From an uncultured Collinsella sp. (GTDB lineage Bacteria; Actinomycetota; Coriobacteriia; Coriobacteriales; Coriobacteriaceae), in the NCBI GenBank assembly GCA_900545555.1, contig UQZI01000073.1:1-10520 (forward strand): 10,520 nucleotides of DNA. Reading direction: 5' to 3'. The notes under the pieces are model-generated. The model made no database searches, was not told where the DNA came from, and saw nothing but the letters and a program-made list of their open reading frames with translations. Position 1 is the first letter of the stretch; every line of letters begins with the position of its first letter. Made by a program: the position numbers and the translations under genes. This document shows, piece after piece, positions 1-6,817 of the stretch.

Positions 1-3
1 TAT

Positions 4-29
4 GGAACGCCTAAAATGACGTTCCTTTT
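4..29 (+). terminator. possible weak terminator of a gene left of the window
   Basis: A 6-bp perfect inverted repeat (GGAACG at 4-9, CGTTCC at 20-25) encloses a 10-base loop and is followed at once by TTTT and further pyrimidines. The shape fits an intrinsic terminator for a + strand gene ending outside the window. The stem is short and the T run is only four bases, so this is tentative. Confidence 0.3.
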
Positions 30-92
30 CTATTTCCAGCCGTTCTTATTGGAGTGCTATTTTTATACCCAAAATGAAAGGAGCAAACAACT

Positions 93-506
93 ATGAAAAT
101 GTCAAAAGAAAAAATTGATATAAGCATGTTTGCCCCATGCGGAATGAATTGTAAGGTTTGTTATAAGCACTGTTACAATAAAAAACCTTGTTCTGGGTGC
201 TTGAATAGTGATAAAGGGAAACCAGAACATTGTCGTAAATGCAAAATAAAGGATTGCATCAAAGGAAAATCGTTATCCTATTGTTTTGAATGTGCTGAAT
301 ATCCATGTAAGTTGATTAAAAATCTTGAAAAAAGCTATAATAAACGGTATCAAGCAAGTCTTATAGAAAATAGCCGTTTTGTTCAAGGACATGGTTTGGA
401 ACATTTCATGGAACAGCAGAAAATAAAATATACTTGTCCTAAATGCGGTGGCATTATTTCTATTCACGATAAAGAATGTAGCGAATGTCAAGAAAAAATG
501 AAATAA
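93..506 (+). CDS. DUF3795-type cysteine-rich protein
   Basis: A 137-residue soluble protein with 16 cysteines. The N-terminal pattern APCGMNC (residues 14-20), followed by C23, C27, C33, C36, C47, C50, C55, C64, C67 and C72 with an EYPC motif, matches what is known of the DUF3795 family, whose biochemical role is undefined. The C-terminus adds a second module, CPKCGG plus CSEC (C115, C118, C129, C132), which reads as a zinc ribbon. Metal binding (zinc or Fe-S) is inferred. The ATG at 93 is preceded by AAAGGAG (77-83) at good spacing; ATG 99 is a less well placed alternative. An extended -10 candidate (TGcTATTTT, 55-63) lies upstream without a convincing -35. Codons are strongly A/T-ending, quite unlike the - strand genes, which points to horizontal acquisition. 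It has its own downstream terminator, so it is probably monocistronic. Confidence 0.8.
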   Translation: MKMSKEKIDISMFAPCGMNCKVCYKHCYNKKPCSGCLNSDKGKPEHCRKCKIKDCIKGKSLSYCFECAEYPCKLIKNLEKSYNKRYQASLIENSRFVQGHGLEHFMEQQKIKYTCPKCGGIISIHDKECSECQEKMK

Positions 507-543
507 CAAAATTTCAGTTTGACAATTTTATATCCATACACAC

Positions 544-576
544 AAAGTAGTTAGTCTTAGGATTAACTGTTTTTTT
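544..576 (+). terminator. intrinsic terminator after the DUF3795-type gene
   Basis: AGTTAGTC (549-556) pairs with GATTAACT (561-568) around a TTAG tetraloop, giving 8 bp with one G-T wobble. The stem can be extended by A-T pairs from 544 onward. A run of seven T (570-576) follows directly. It lies 38 bases after the stop of the cysteine-rich gene and before the next + strand gene, so the two are probably separate transcription units. The stem is AT-rich and may be leaky. Confidence 0.6.
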
Positions 577-619
577 AATATGAAAATACTATATAAGAAT
601 CATCCGGAAGGAGCGACCG

Positions 620-859
620 ATGAATACCAAACGATTTATCCTGAATGCACTTCTGGTTGTAGCACTTTTAGCGCTCTTGGCCTTCTCCCACTGGTATTCA
701 AACCAACCAGCATTTGGCTACGTATTATATGCAGTAATGTCCGGCGATAAGGCCTGTTGCCCTCTACGCGCAATTGACGTTCTCTATTTCTATGTAGCCG
801 GCCCCTTATCAATCGCTTTGCTCGTGTTTCTTGTCTTTTACAACATCAAAAAACGCTAA
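620..859 (+). CDS. small two-pass membrane protein, unrecognised
   Basis: A 79-residue protein I do not recognise. It has a basic N-terminus (K4, R5), a hydrophobic segment at about residues 7-23, a polar stretch with two adjacent cysteines (C46, C47, in KACCPLR), a second hydrophobic segment at about 56-75 and a basic KKR end. By the positive-inside rule both ends would be cytoplasmic and the CysCys loop would face outside. The ATG is supported by a strong GGAAGGAG ribosome site (605-612). A TATATAAG stretch (590-597) could be the -10 of its own promoter; no clear -35 is seen. Base composition is intermediate between the AT-rich left end and the GC-rich genes to the right. It converges on the AI-2E permease gene with only 9 bases between the stops. 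Coding status is likely given the ribosome site and ordered topology; function is unknown. Confidence 0.6.
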   Translation: MNTKRFILNALLVVALLALLAFSHWYSNQPAFGYVLYAVMSGDKACCPLRAIDVLYFYVAGPLSIALLVFLVFYNIKKR

Positions 860-868
860 CAGGGCCTC

Positions 869-2278
869 TTAGGAATCCGAATTATCCATGGAGCCGTCGA
901 TGCCGGTTTTGGTGTCGTCGTCCGTATTGGAATCGTCGTCCTTGGCGAAGGGGTTCTTGAAGAAACCCGTCGCGTCGGGCTGAAGACCCGAGAGCTTGAT
1001 CCATGAATTATCGAGCTCGGGCTTGGGCATGGCCTTGGCCTCGGGCGCGGTCTCATTGCCGATGAGCTCGGACTCATAGATGAACGTGTCGTCGCCAAGC
1101 GCGTCATAGGCGGCGACCGGGTTGCCCTCGGCATCGCGATACGGCGTACCCTTAAACACGGCGCCTTCGTAGGCAACGAGCTGGCGGCCGGTCTCGTTTT
1201 CGAAGTAGTACACGAAGATACCCTTGAGGGCCGCGCACAGCGGGATGGCGATGACCATGCCGATGGGACCCATGAGTGCCGAGCCAATAACAAGGGCCGT
1301 GAGGCTCATGATGGGATGCACCTGGACCGAGCTCTGCATGACCTTAGGCGAAATGACGTTATCGGTGACATTTTGAGCCACCATGGTCACAACCAAGGTC
1401 CATAACGCCAGCATGGGGCTGAACATGAAACCGAGCACCGTGGCAATCGCCGCGCTCACCCAGGGACCGACAACCGGGACCAAGTGCATGATGCCGGTAA
1501 AGATGGCCATGAGTGCCGCATACGGATGCCCGATGATCGTAAAGCCGATAAAGGCAAGGATGCCACCGCAGATGGACGTCACGACCATGCCACGCATGTA
1601 ACCGCCGACTGAGCGCGAAAGAATCGCGACCATAAAGCGGTACGAGGTTTCCTTTTCCTGACCGATGATGGTGCAGACCTCGTGGTGCATACGGGGATAA
1701 TCGCAGGCAAGCCAATAGGCAAGCACCAGACCCAAAAAGATCACGAACAGCTGTGAGGCCGTGTTGGTGATAAGCGGGAACACGCCGCGGCCGAGCTCGG
1801 CGGCAATCTGTGAGACATATTTGGACGCCACCGTAACGAGCGAAGAAAGGTTATCGTCCAGGTACTCCTTGACCGGCGTGTTGTTGAGCGTCTTGGCGCG
1901 CGAGATCATCTCATTAAGGTCGCTGCCCGCAACACGTAGCTGCTCAGGCAGGCGGCTCAGGACTTCCATGATCTGGCCAAAGAGAATCGGCGACAGGATA
2001 CAGACGACACCGACGAGCACGGCTACGACTACAATGAGCGCGATAAGCGAGCCGATGCCGCGGCCCACCCCATGATGCTCAAGCCAGTTGGTAATCGGCG
2101 ACATTACAAAGGCAATAATGGAGCCGACGGCCAGAAACTCAATAACCGGCGCCAGAATCCCCATGAGGTTAAAGATGACGGCAGCGATCACGATGCAGCC
2201 GACGACGGCCCAAATGCGCAGCGTCAGAATGCGGGTGTCACGCAGCGCGCGATCGGTTTGTTGAGGGTGCTCACTCAT
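869..2278 (-). CDS. AI-2E family transporter (PF01594-type membrane protein)
   Basis: A 469-residue polytopic inner membrane protein. N-terminal hydrophobic segments lie at about 22-57 and 76-100, an amphipathic domain with few long hydrophobic runs at about 105-165, then further membrane segments from about 168 to 357. The late motif DNVISPKVMQ with a following VHPI (residues 306-323) is typical of the family, whose members include the AI-2 exporter TqsA and Na+/H+ antiporters. The substrate here cannot be told. Family members are usually around 350 residues; this one has an extra hydrophilic acidic tail (about 360-469, ending in repeated D/S/T). The ATG overlaps the sigma factor stop (ATGA, 4 bases), so translation is coupled and it is the last gene of the sigma cluster. 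A weak stem (856-859 with 869-872) followed on this strand by six T (853-848) may terminate the operon inside the convergent small gene. Confidence 0.88.
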   Translation of the reverse strand: MSEHPQQTDRALRDTRILTLRIWAVVGCIVIAAVIFNLMGILAPVIEFLAVGSIIAFVMSPITNWLEHHGVGRGIGSLIALIVVVAVLVGVVCILSPILFGQIMEVLSRLPEQLRVAGSDLNEMISRAKTLNNTPVKEYLDDNLSSLVTVASKYVSQIAAELGRGVFPLITNTASQLFVIFLGLVLAYWLACDYPRMHHEVCTIIGQEKETSYRFMVAILSRSVGGYMRGMVVTSICGGILAFIGFTIIGHPYAALMAIFTGIMHLVPVVGPWVSAAIATVLGFMFSPMLALWTLVVTMVAQNVTDNVISPKVMQSSVQVHPIMSLTALVIGSALMGPIGMVIAIPLCAALKGIFVYYFENETGRQLVAYEGAVFKGTPYRDAEGNPVAAYDALGDDTFIYESELIGNETAPEAKAMPKPELDNSWIKLSGLQPDATGFFKNPFAKDDDSNTDDDTKTGIDGSMDNSDS

Positions 2279-3066
2279 GAACGAACCATCACTCCGTCGG
2301 GGTCGATCTTATCTTGAATCTTCTTAAGCGTGCGGCGCAGCAGACGCGAAACCTGCACCTGGGAGATGCCCAGCTTCTTGGCGATCTCGATCTGGGTCAT
2401 GCCCTTCACAAAGCGCAGCTCGATCACCTCGCGCTCGCGCGGCGAGAAATCGCGAATGGCCTCCTCAATCACCAGACGGTCATCGGTAAAGTCGAGCTCG
2501 TTGTCGTCGTCAGCATAGCGGTCGAGAATCGAAGGCGCATCGTCGGAATCGGACGCACCGGGGGCCTCGATGGGTACCGAGGTGTAGGCCGAGGACGATT
2601 CCATGGCTTCGAGCACCTCGTCGACGGTTACGTCCAGGTATTCGGCGATTTCCTCAACCTTAGGAGAACGCTGTAGCTCGTTGGTGAGCTTATCGGTGGC
2701 TTGGTTAACCTTGGCCGAGAGCTCCTGCAGACGACGCGGCACGCGCACGCTCCAGCCCTTGTCGCGGAAGTGGCGCTTAATCTCTCCCAGAATAGTAGGT
2801 GTAGCAAACGTGGTGAACTCGAGCCCGCGCTCAGGGTCAAAGCGGTCGATGGCCTTGAGCAAGCCCAGATAGCCGACCTGCAAAAGGTCATCGAGCGGCT
2901 CACCGCGGTTCTTAAATTTGTTGGCAAGAAACCTTACCAGGTTCATGTGGGACATGACGAGTTGCTCGCGGGCATCCGGATCACCGGTCTCCTTGTAGCG
3001 ACGAAACAGCTCGCGGGTTTTCTCCTTGTCCCAAGCGGTCTTACCGCTCCGGGAACGTTCGGTCAT
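2275..3066 (-). CDS. sigB: SigB/SigF/SigG-family RNA polymerase sigma factor
   Basis: A 263-residue group 3 sigma factor. Region 2 spans about residues 36-108, with the core-binding and -10 recognition stretch including DDLLQVGYLGLLKAIDRFDP and then FATPTILGEIKRHFRDKGW. RVPRRLQEL (108-116) opens region 3 (to about 190, with an acidic linker at 172-197). Region 4 is at about 205-253 with FSPREREVIELRF and a helix-turn-helix (GMTQIEIAKKLGISQVQVSR). Length and domain order match SigB of Bacillus and SigF/SigB of actinobacteria, which control general stress or development. The gene begins one base after the RsbW-like gene (TAATATG) with only a weak ribosome site, implying coupling to its putative regulator. 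The symbol reflects the family; the true regulon is unknown. No sporulation genes are seen nearby, which favours a stress role. Confidence 0.9.
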   Translation of the reverse strand: MTERSRSGKTAWDKEKTRELFRRYKETGDPDAREQLVMSHMNLVRFLANKFKNRGEPLDDLLQVGYLGLLKAIDRFDPERGLEFTTFATPTILGEIKRHFRDKGWSVRVPRRLQELSAKVNQATDKLTNELQRSPKVEEIAEYLDVTVDEVLEAMESSSAYTSVPIEAPGASDSDDAPSILDRYADDDNELDFTDDRLVIEEAIRDFSPREREVIELRFVKGMTQIEIAKKLGISQVQVSRLLRRTLKKIQDKIDPDGVMVRS

Positions 3067-3067
3067 A

Positions 3068-3445
3068 TTAGATATCCGCCTTGAGGTCGAGGGAAAGCGT
3101 CAGGGGCGCCACGGTCTTTTCGTAGGAATCGCACACGCTTGCAAGAATGAGTTCGGCATACACAGCAGCCTGGTCATCCTCATCGACAGTCGCCTGGTCG
3201 CCAAAGGTAAAGATCATGCCCACATGCGATTCGTCGACATCGAATTTGATCGAGATATCGTCGGAATCAACAGCCGTGCAGCCAAAGATGAAGGCTTCTT
3301 CGGCAGCCATACGAATGTCCTCGATGCGATCGACGGACATAGAGCACAGGGCGCCGACGTTGGCGGCCGTCATGCGCACCAAGCGCGCGAGACGCGGATC
3401 ACCGGCAACGCTCAGCGTAATGGGGCAGGTTGCTTCGCTACTCAT
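3068..3445 (-). CDS. RsbW-like putative anti-sigma factor, degenerate ATPase fold
   Basis: A 125-residue protein directly upstream of the sigma gene. The stretch VDRIEDIRMAAEEAFIFG (38-55) resembles the N-box helix of RsbW/SpoIIAB (IEDxxxAxxEACTNA). The conserved Glu is kept (E50), but the Mg-binding Asn position is Phe (F54). Neither the DxGxG box nor the GGLGL box is seen in the remaining sequence. It therefore looks like a HATPase_c_2 relative that may bind the sigma factor without RsbW-type kinase activity. This is inference from motif and position. The start was set at ATG 3445, not the frame-open ATG at 3559, because GAGGAG sits 7 bases upstream and the extra 38 residues are a low-complexity R/P/S shadow of the preceding gene. 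It overlaps the DUF948 gene by 8 bases. Confidence 0.7.
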   Translation of the reverse strand: MSSEATCPITLSVAGDPRLARLVRMTAANVGALCSMSVDRIEDIRMAAEEAFIFGCTAVDSDDISIKFDVDESHVGMIFTFGDQATVDEDDQAAVYAELILASVCDSYEKTVAPLTLSLDLKADI

Positions 3446-4028
3446 CGCAGGACTCCTCGGAGGTCTCGGCGGGCGTATAGGTGTAATACTGAGCAGGCTT
3501 GGCTGCGGGCTTCTGAGCCGTATCTGCACCATCGGCGGCCTCGTCCTCAGCCTCACCAATCAGAACGTGCTCGGTAGGCTGTTCGGCCTCGGCGTCAGTG
3601 GCGAGCTTGCGATCGGCGTCGGCTGCAGGAGCCTTCACCTTGTTAAATAGTTTCTGCACGGCACCGGCCGCAGAGTCGGTCACGCTCGACACGGCATTGC
3701 TGGCCTCGGCCACACTGCCCGTGACCTGAGAAATGTCGCGAACGACCGCCTCAACCTCAACGAGGTTAGACGTCAGAGCATCAACGGCAGTCTTGCTCGA
3801 CTTGAGGAGCGGCTCCATCTGGGCAAGTGCCGGCGTAAGCTCGTCAACGGCGCCATCAAGCTTTGCCACCACGGGCTGTGCCTCGGCGAGCGTGTTGTTG
3901 AGGTCGCCCACCGTCTTGTCGAGCGAATCAACGACGGTGCGCGTCTTGCGCAGCGTGAGCGCGAGCTCGATAACAGCCCACACGCCGGCAACGGCAAGTA
4001 GCAGCAAGGCGATTTGAATGGGACTCAT
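3438..4028 (-). CDS. DUF948-type membrane-anchored protein
   Basis: A 196-residue protein with one N-terminal membrane segment (about residues 4-25), then a long helical, heptad-rich region (about 26-115) dense in V, L, A and D with phrases such as VVDSLDKTVGDLNNTLAEAQPVV. This pattern is typical of DUF948 proteins, including the general stress protein YtxG of Bacillus. From about 130 to 196 it becomes an acidic and alanine-rich tail (AEAEQPTEH, EAEDEAADGA), probably disordered. A GGAGG ribosome site precedes the ATG by 5 bases. It is the first gene of the overlapping DUF948, RsbW-like, sigma, AI-2E cluster, which fits an envelope stress role. Its molecular function is not established. Confidence 0.75.
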   Translation of the reverse strand: MSPIQIALLLLAVAGVWAVIELALTLRKTRTVVDSLDKTVGDLNNTLAEAQPVVAKLDGAVDELTPALAQMEPLLKSSKTAVDALTSNLVEVEAVVRDISQVTGSVAEASNAVSSVTDSAAGAVQKLFNKVKAPAADADRKLATDAEAEQPTEHVLIGEAEDEAADGADTAQKPAAKPAQYYTYTPAETSEESCDE

Positions 4029-4069
4029 ACAAGCCTCCCAAATGAATCGAAATACAGACGCTCTTCATG

Positions 4070-4094
4070 GTACCCCAAAGGGGACCGAACATGC
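4070..4094 (-). promoter_or_regulatory. candidate SigB-like promoter of the sigma cluster
   Basis: On the - strand, GCAT (4094-4091) is followed after 15 bases by GGGTAC (4075-4070). This fits the actinobacterial SigB-class pattern GNNT-N14-16-GGGTAC/T as I recall it. The implied start of transcription is about 35 bases before the DUF948 start codon. The GNNT half is very degenerate, so the support is mainly the GGGTAC and the location. The same bases form a bulged stem (GGTACCCC-AAA-GGGGACC, 4069-4086). Confidence 0.3.
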
Positions 4095-4128
4095 CAAGTG
4101 TGAGATCGTGGGACAAAATAATCAGCAG

Positions 4129-5478
4129 CTACTTCGGAGCATTCCCGCTACGGTCGCGCTCGCTTTGCTCTACGCGCCACTCTTCCCAGCCGCGGCCGGC
4201 AGGCTGCCAAAACGCACCGCGCTCCAGCCCCTCGGGCAAATAGCGCTGATCGACCCAGCCTTCGGGATAATCGTGCGGATACTTGTACACACCGTACTCA
4301 TCGCTGCCCGGGCGATGGCGATCGCGCAGGTAGCTAGGCACCTCGCGAAGACCACTGCTGTGGATATCGGCCAGCGCCGCATCGATCGAGGCCTCGCACG
4401 CATTAGACTTAGGCGCCAGGCACACATAGAGCGCAGCCTGTGCCAGGTTGATGCGACACTCGGGATAGCCAATGACCTCGGCAGATGTAAATGCGGCATG
4501 TGCCACCAGCAGCGCCTGTGGATCGGCATTGCCAACATCCTCGGAAGCCTGAATCATGATGCGTCGGGCGATAAACTTGGGATCCTCCCCCGCATCGATC
4601 ATGCGCGCAAGCCAGTAGATCGTGGCATCGGGGTCGCTACCGCGCATAGACTTGATGAACGCGCTGATAATGTCATAGTGCATGTCGCCGTTTTTGTCAT
4701 ACGAAAAACCTCGGCGTGGATTGGCAATCTTAACGTCATCCACGGTGATGGGATAACGCTCCCCCGCCGCCGGCGCTGGCGTTCCCTCGGTATCGGGACG
4801 CGTGACGGCAATCTCGCTCGCAAGCTCAAGGGTCGTCAGAGCCGAGCGCGCATCACCCGCGGCCAGCGTGCAAATGGTCTTGACGGTATCCTCATCGGCC
4901 GAGAACCTACCGTTTAAACCCTGCGGTGCCTCGAGCGCACGCTCAATGAGCGTGGCGATATCCTCGTCTTTCAAGTGCTCAAGCTCTACCACGCGCCCAC
5001 GCGACAACAGCGCGGAGTTGACCTCGAAGTACGGATTCTCGGTCGTGGCGCCAATCATAATGACGGTACGGTTCTCAACGGCATGCAGCAGGGCATCCTG
5101 CTGTGACTTCGAAAAACGGTGGATCTCGTCGATGAACAAGATGGTACGGCGGTCATACGTATTCAGGCGCGTCTTTGCCTCGTCGATCACGCGACGCAGG
5201 TCCTTTACGGTGCCCGTCACGGCGCTGACCTCGACAAACTCACTCTTGGTATGGTTGGCGATAATGTGGGCCAGCGTCGTCTTGCCCGTACCAGCCGGCC
5301 CGTACAGAATCACACTTGACAGCACGTCATGCTCAATCGCGGCACGCAACCATGAGCCCTTACCGACGGCCTTTTGCTGGCCCACATACTCGTCGAGCGA
5401 ATTGGGACGCATGCGCACCGCAAGCGGCGCATTCTGAAAGGAACGCTCACGCGTCGAAGCAGAAAAAAGGTCGTCCAT
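4129..5478 (-). CDS. rarA: replication-associated recombination protein RarA (MgsA), AAA+ ATPase
   Basis: A clamp-loader-like AAA+ ATPase of the RarA/Mgs1/WRNIP1 family, which acts at stalled replication forks in the cytoplasm. With the start at ATG 5478 (MDDLF) it has 449 residues. Features: family opening APLAVRMRP (18-25) and LDEYVGQQ (28-35); Walker A GPAGTGKTT (60-68); Walker B ILFIDEIHRF (113-122); sensor 1 GATTENP (143-149); arginine-finger region SALLSRGRV (155-163); sensor 2 GDARSAL (208-214); and the C-terminal tetramerisation domain with SMRGSDPDA (277-285), ASEDVGNADP (311-320) and LAPKSNA (354-360). Other in-frame starts are ATG 5484, ATG 5493 and TTG 5496; none has a strong ribosome site, and MDDLF was chosen from the usual family opening. 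A LexA-type palindrome and a -10 element lie just upstream. About 100 bases separate it from the DUF948 gene. Confidence 0.95.
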   Translation of the reverse strand: MDDLFSASTRERSFQNAPLAVRMRPNSLDEYVGQQKAVGKGSWLRAAIEHDVLSSVILYGPAGTGKTTLAHIIANHTKSEFVEVSAVTGTVKDLRRVIDEAKTRLNTYDRRTILFIDEIHRFSKSQQDALLHAVENRTVIMIGATTENPYFEVNSALLSRGRVVELEHLKDEDIATLIERALEAPQGLNGRFSADEDTVKTICTLAAGDARSALTTLELASEIAVTRPDTEGTPAPAAGERYPITVDDVKIANPRRGFSYDKNGDMHYDIISAFIKSMRGSDPDATIYWLARMIDAGEDPKFIARRIMIQASEDVGNADPQALLVAHAAFTSAEVIGYPECRINLAQAALYVCLAPKSNACEASIDAALADIHSSGLREVPSYLRDRHRPGSDEYGVYKYPHDYPEGWVDQRYLPEGLERGAFWQPAGRGWEEWRVEQSERDRSGNAPK

Positions 5479-5517
5479 AGCCATCCCGTACATCAATCAA
5501 AAACGTTTTCCACGAAC

Positions 5518-5549
5518 AGTATACCGAAAAGATACGAACTACCGTTCGT
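5518..5549 (-). promoter_or_regulatory. LexA/SOS-box-like operator and -10 element before rarA
   Basis: ACGAAC-GGTA-GTTCGT (- strand, 5549-5534) is a perfect 6+6 palindrome with a 4-base spacer. Its centre matches the Gram-positive and actinobacterial LexA core CGAAC-N4-GTTCG. Ten bases downstream is TATACT (5523-5518), a good -10. The palindrome would sit between -35 and -10 of that promoter, a classic repressor position. A further half site (GTTCG on the - strand) lies at 5517-5513. The palindrome contains the stop codon of the upstream HD gene. Its spacer does not match the Bacillus RNRY preference, and LexA itself is not in the window. It could instead be a short hairpin with a weak T run (atcTTTTC) ending the HD gene. 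Confidence 0.5.
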
Positions 5550-6786
5550 TAATATAGGTACGATGCGGAAACTCCAGACCGGGGAATAGCTTGCTCGTCA
5601 GCTCGCAGAAATAGCCGTCCGTCATGCTCGCGATGTAATCCACCACCGCTTGATCCTTGTCGTCCTGCCAGGCATACGCACGATCGTAGTAGGAAAGCTG
5701 CTGCTCAATGCGCGAAATATGATGCTTGAAGATGTACGAGGACTCGTCGCCTTTATTAAGATCTTGCAGGCAGCGGTCGTAGAGCTTTTCGAATGCCTCG
5801 CGCAGCTCCGCCTCGGAATCGCCCTCGATACCGCCCTTGCTGTAGATCTTCTCGTAGTTCTCGCGCTTGGCTCGGCGGATCTCTTCAAACAAGTCCTCGC
5901 TCATCTCGATACGAGGCTTGCCGTAGCTATGCTCGACGATATCGATGGAAGCATGCGTGAGGATCCAGCTGTTGTAGGCGCCGCCCCGACCATCGTCAAA
6001 AGCGTCGGGGTCGAGCAGGCCCGCCGCAATGGCGTCCTGACGATCGCGACCGACGTAGGCGAGGATATCCGAGATACGCACCACGCAGCCCTCAAGCGTC
6101 ATGGGGCGCAGGTGCTCAACCGAACTATAGCCCGTGGCGATACAGTCCTCAACCGTCCGGTCGAACTGGCCAAAGGATACCATGTGTGACAGCTCAAACA
6201 CGCGCTGCTCGTACTCGCCGTTATGGCACAAAACGCCATCGAGCGTCTGGAGCGACACGTTGCGGCCATACAGCGCATCGAGCACGCGTACCGACTGCAC
6301 GTTATGGAAAAAGAAGCGGCCGGTACGCTCGTGATAGATATCGTTGAGAAAGCGCTCACCGGCATGGCCGAAAGGCGTGTGTCCCAAGTCATGGCCCAGG
6401 CCAATCGCCTCGATCAGATCGCAGTTGAGACCTAGGGCGCGACCGATATCGCGAGCGATGCGCGAGACAAGCTGCACATGCAGACCGCGGCGCGACAGGT
6501 CATCGTTGCTGCGGAAGCTAAAGACCTGCGTTTTGCCTGCATAACGCGTGTACGCCGGAAGATGAAGAATCTTTTCGGTATCGCGCATAAACGCCGGACG
6601 CATAAGCGTGCCTTTGTCGGCAGCGCGATCAATACGACGAATGACCTGATCATCGTTGCAGCGATAGGGATTGACATAGCCCGAAGCACGATCGGTGGCA
6701 ATGCGCTCGAAAAGTTCGGGCGACAACGCCGAGGGAATACGGTCCATGCGCGCCTTAATGACGGCCGTTTCTTGATTAGTTGCCAT
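5539..6786 (-). CDS. Dgt-like HD-domain dNTP triphosphohydrolase
   Basis: A 415-residue cytoplasmic protein of the dGTPase family, which hydrolyses deoxynucleoside triphosphates to nucleoside and triphosphate and so helps set dNTP pools. The family block is clear: KILHLPAYTRYAGKTQVFSF (72-91), metal-site His in RRGLHVQ (H103), the HD motif in GLGHDLGHTPFGHAGE (H132, D133, H136), LCHNGE (187-191) and the late metal Asp in VRISDIL (D240). All expected metal ligands appear present. Substrate preference cannot be read from sequence. The start was set at ATG 6786 because AAGGAG lies 6 bases upstream; an upstream ATG in frame (6813) has no such site. It follows the prepilin peptidase gene by 31 bases, so they may be co-transcribed. 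Its neighbour rarA also belongs to replication and genome maintenance, which is a plausible functional pairing. Confidence 0.88.
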   Translation of the reverse strand: MATNQETAVIKARMDRIPSALSPELFERIATDRASGYVNPYRCNDDQVIRRIDRAADKGTLMRPAFMRDTEKILHLPAYTRYAGKTQVFSFRSNDDLSRRGLHVQLVSRIARDIGRALGLNCDLIEAIGLGHDLGHTPFGHAGERFLNDIYHERTGRFFFHNVQSVRVLDALYGRNVSLQTLDGVLCHNGEYEQRVFELSHMVSFGQFDRTVEDCIATGYSSVEHLRPMTLEGCVVRISDILAYVGRDRQDAIAAGLLDPDAFDDGRGGAYNSWILTHASIDIVEHSYGKPRIEMSEDLFEEIRRAKRENYEKIYSKGGIEGDSEAELREAFEKLYDRCLQDLNKGDESSYIFKHHISRIEQQLSYYDRAYAWQDDKDQAVVDYIASMTDGYFCELTSKLFPGLEFPHRTYINER

Positions 6787-6817
6787 GGCATGCTCCTTAA
6801 GAAGGATGCGCAATCGG

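Noticed and set aside
519..548. TTGACA at 519-524 as a promoter for the small membrane gene
   Set aside because: The -35 is perfect but nothing like a -10 lies 16-18 bases downstream, and a terminator hairpin follows immediately.
3446..3559. N-terminal extension of the RsbW-like protein to ATG 3559
   Set aside because: The added 38 residues are R/P/S-rich shadow sequence inside the DUF948 gene, and the ATG at 3445 has a proper ribosome site.
3026..3650. Overlapping + strand frames (183 and 167 codons) opposite the RsbW-like and DUF948 genes
   Set aside because: They cross the borders of well-supported - strand genes and are low in recognisable structure.
4018..4917. 299-codon open frame on the + strand opposite rarA
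   Set aside because: It lies antisense to an unmistakable rarA gene, has no recognisable domain, and arises from GC-rich codon structure.
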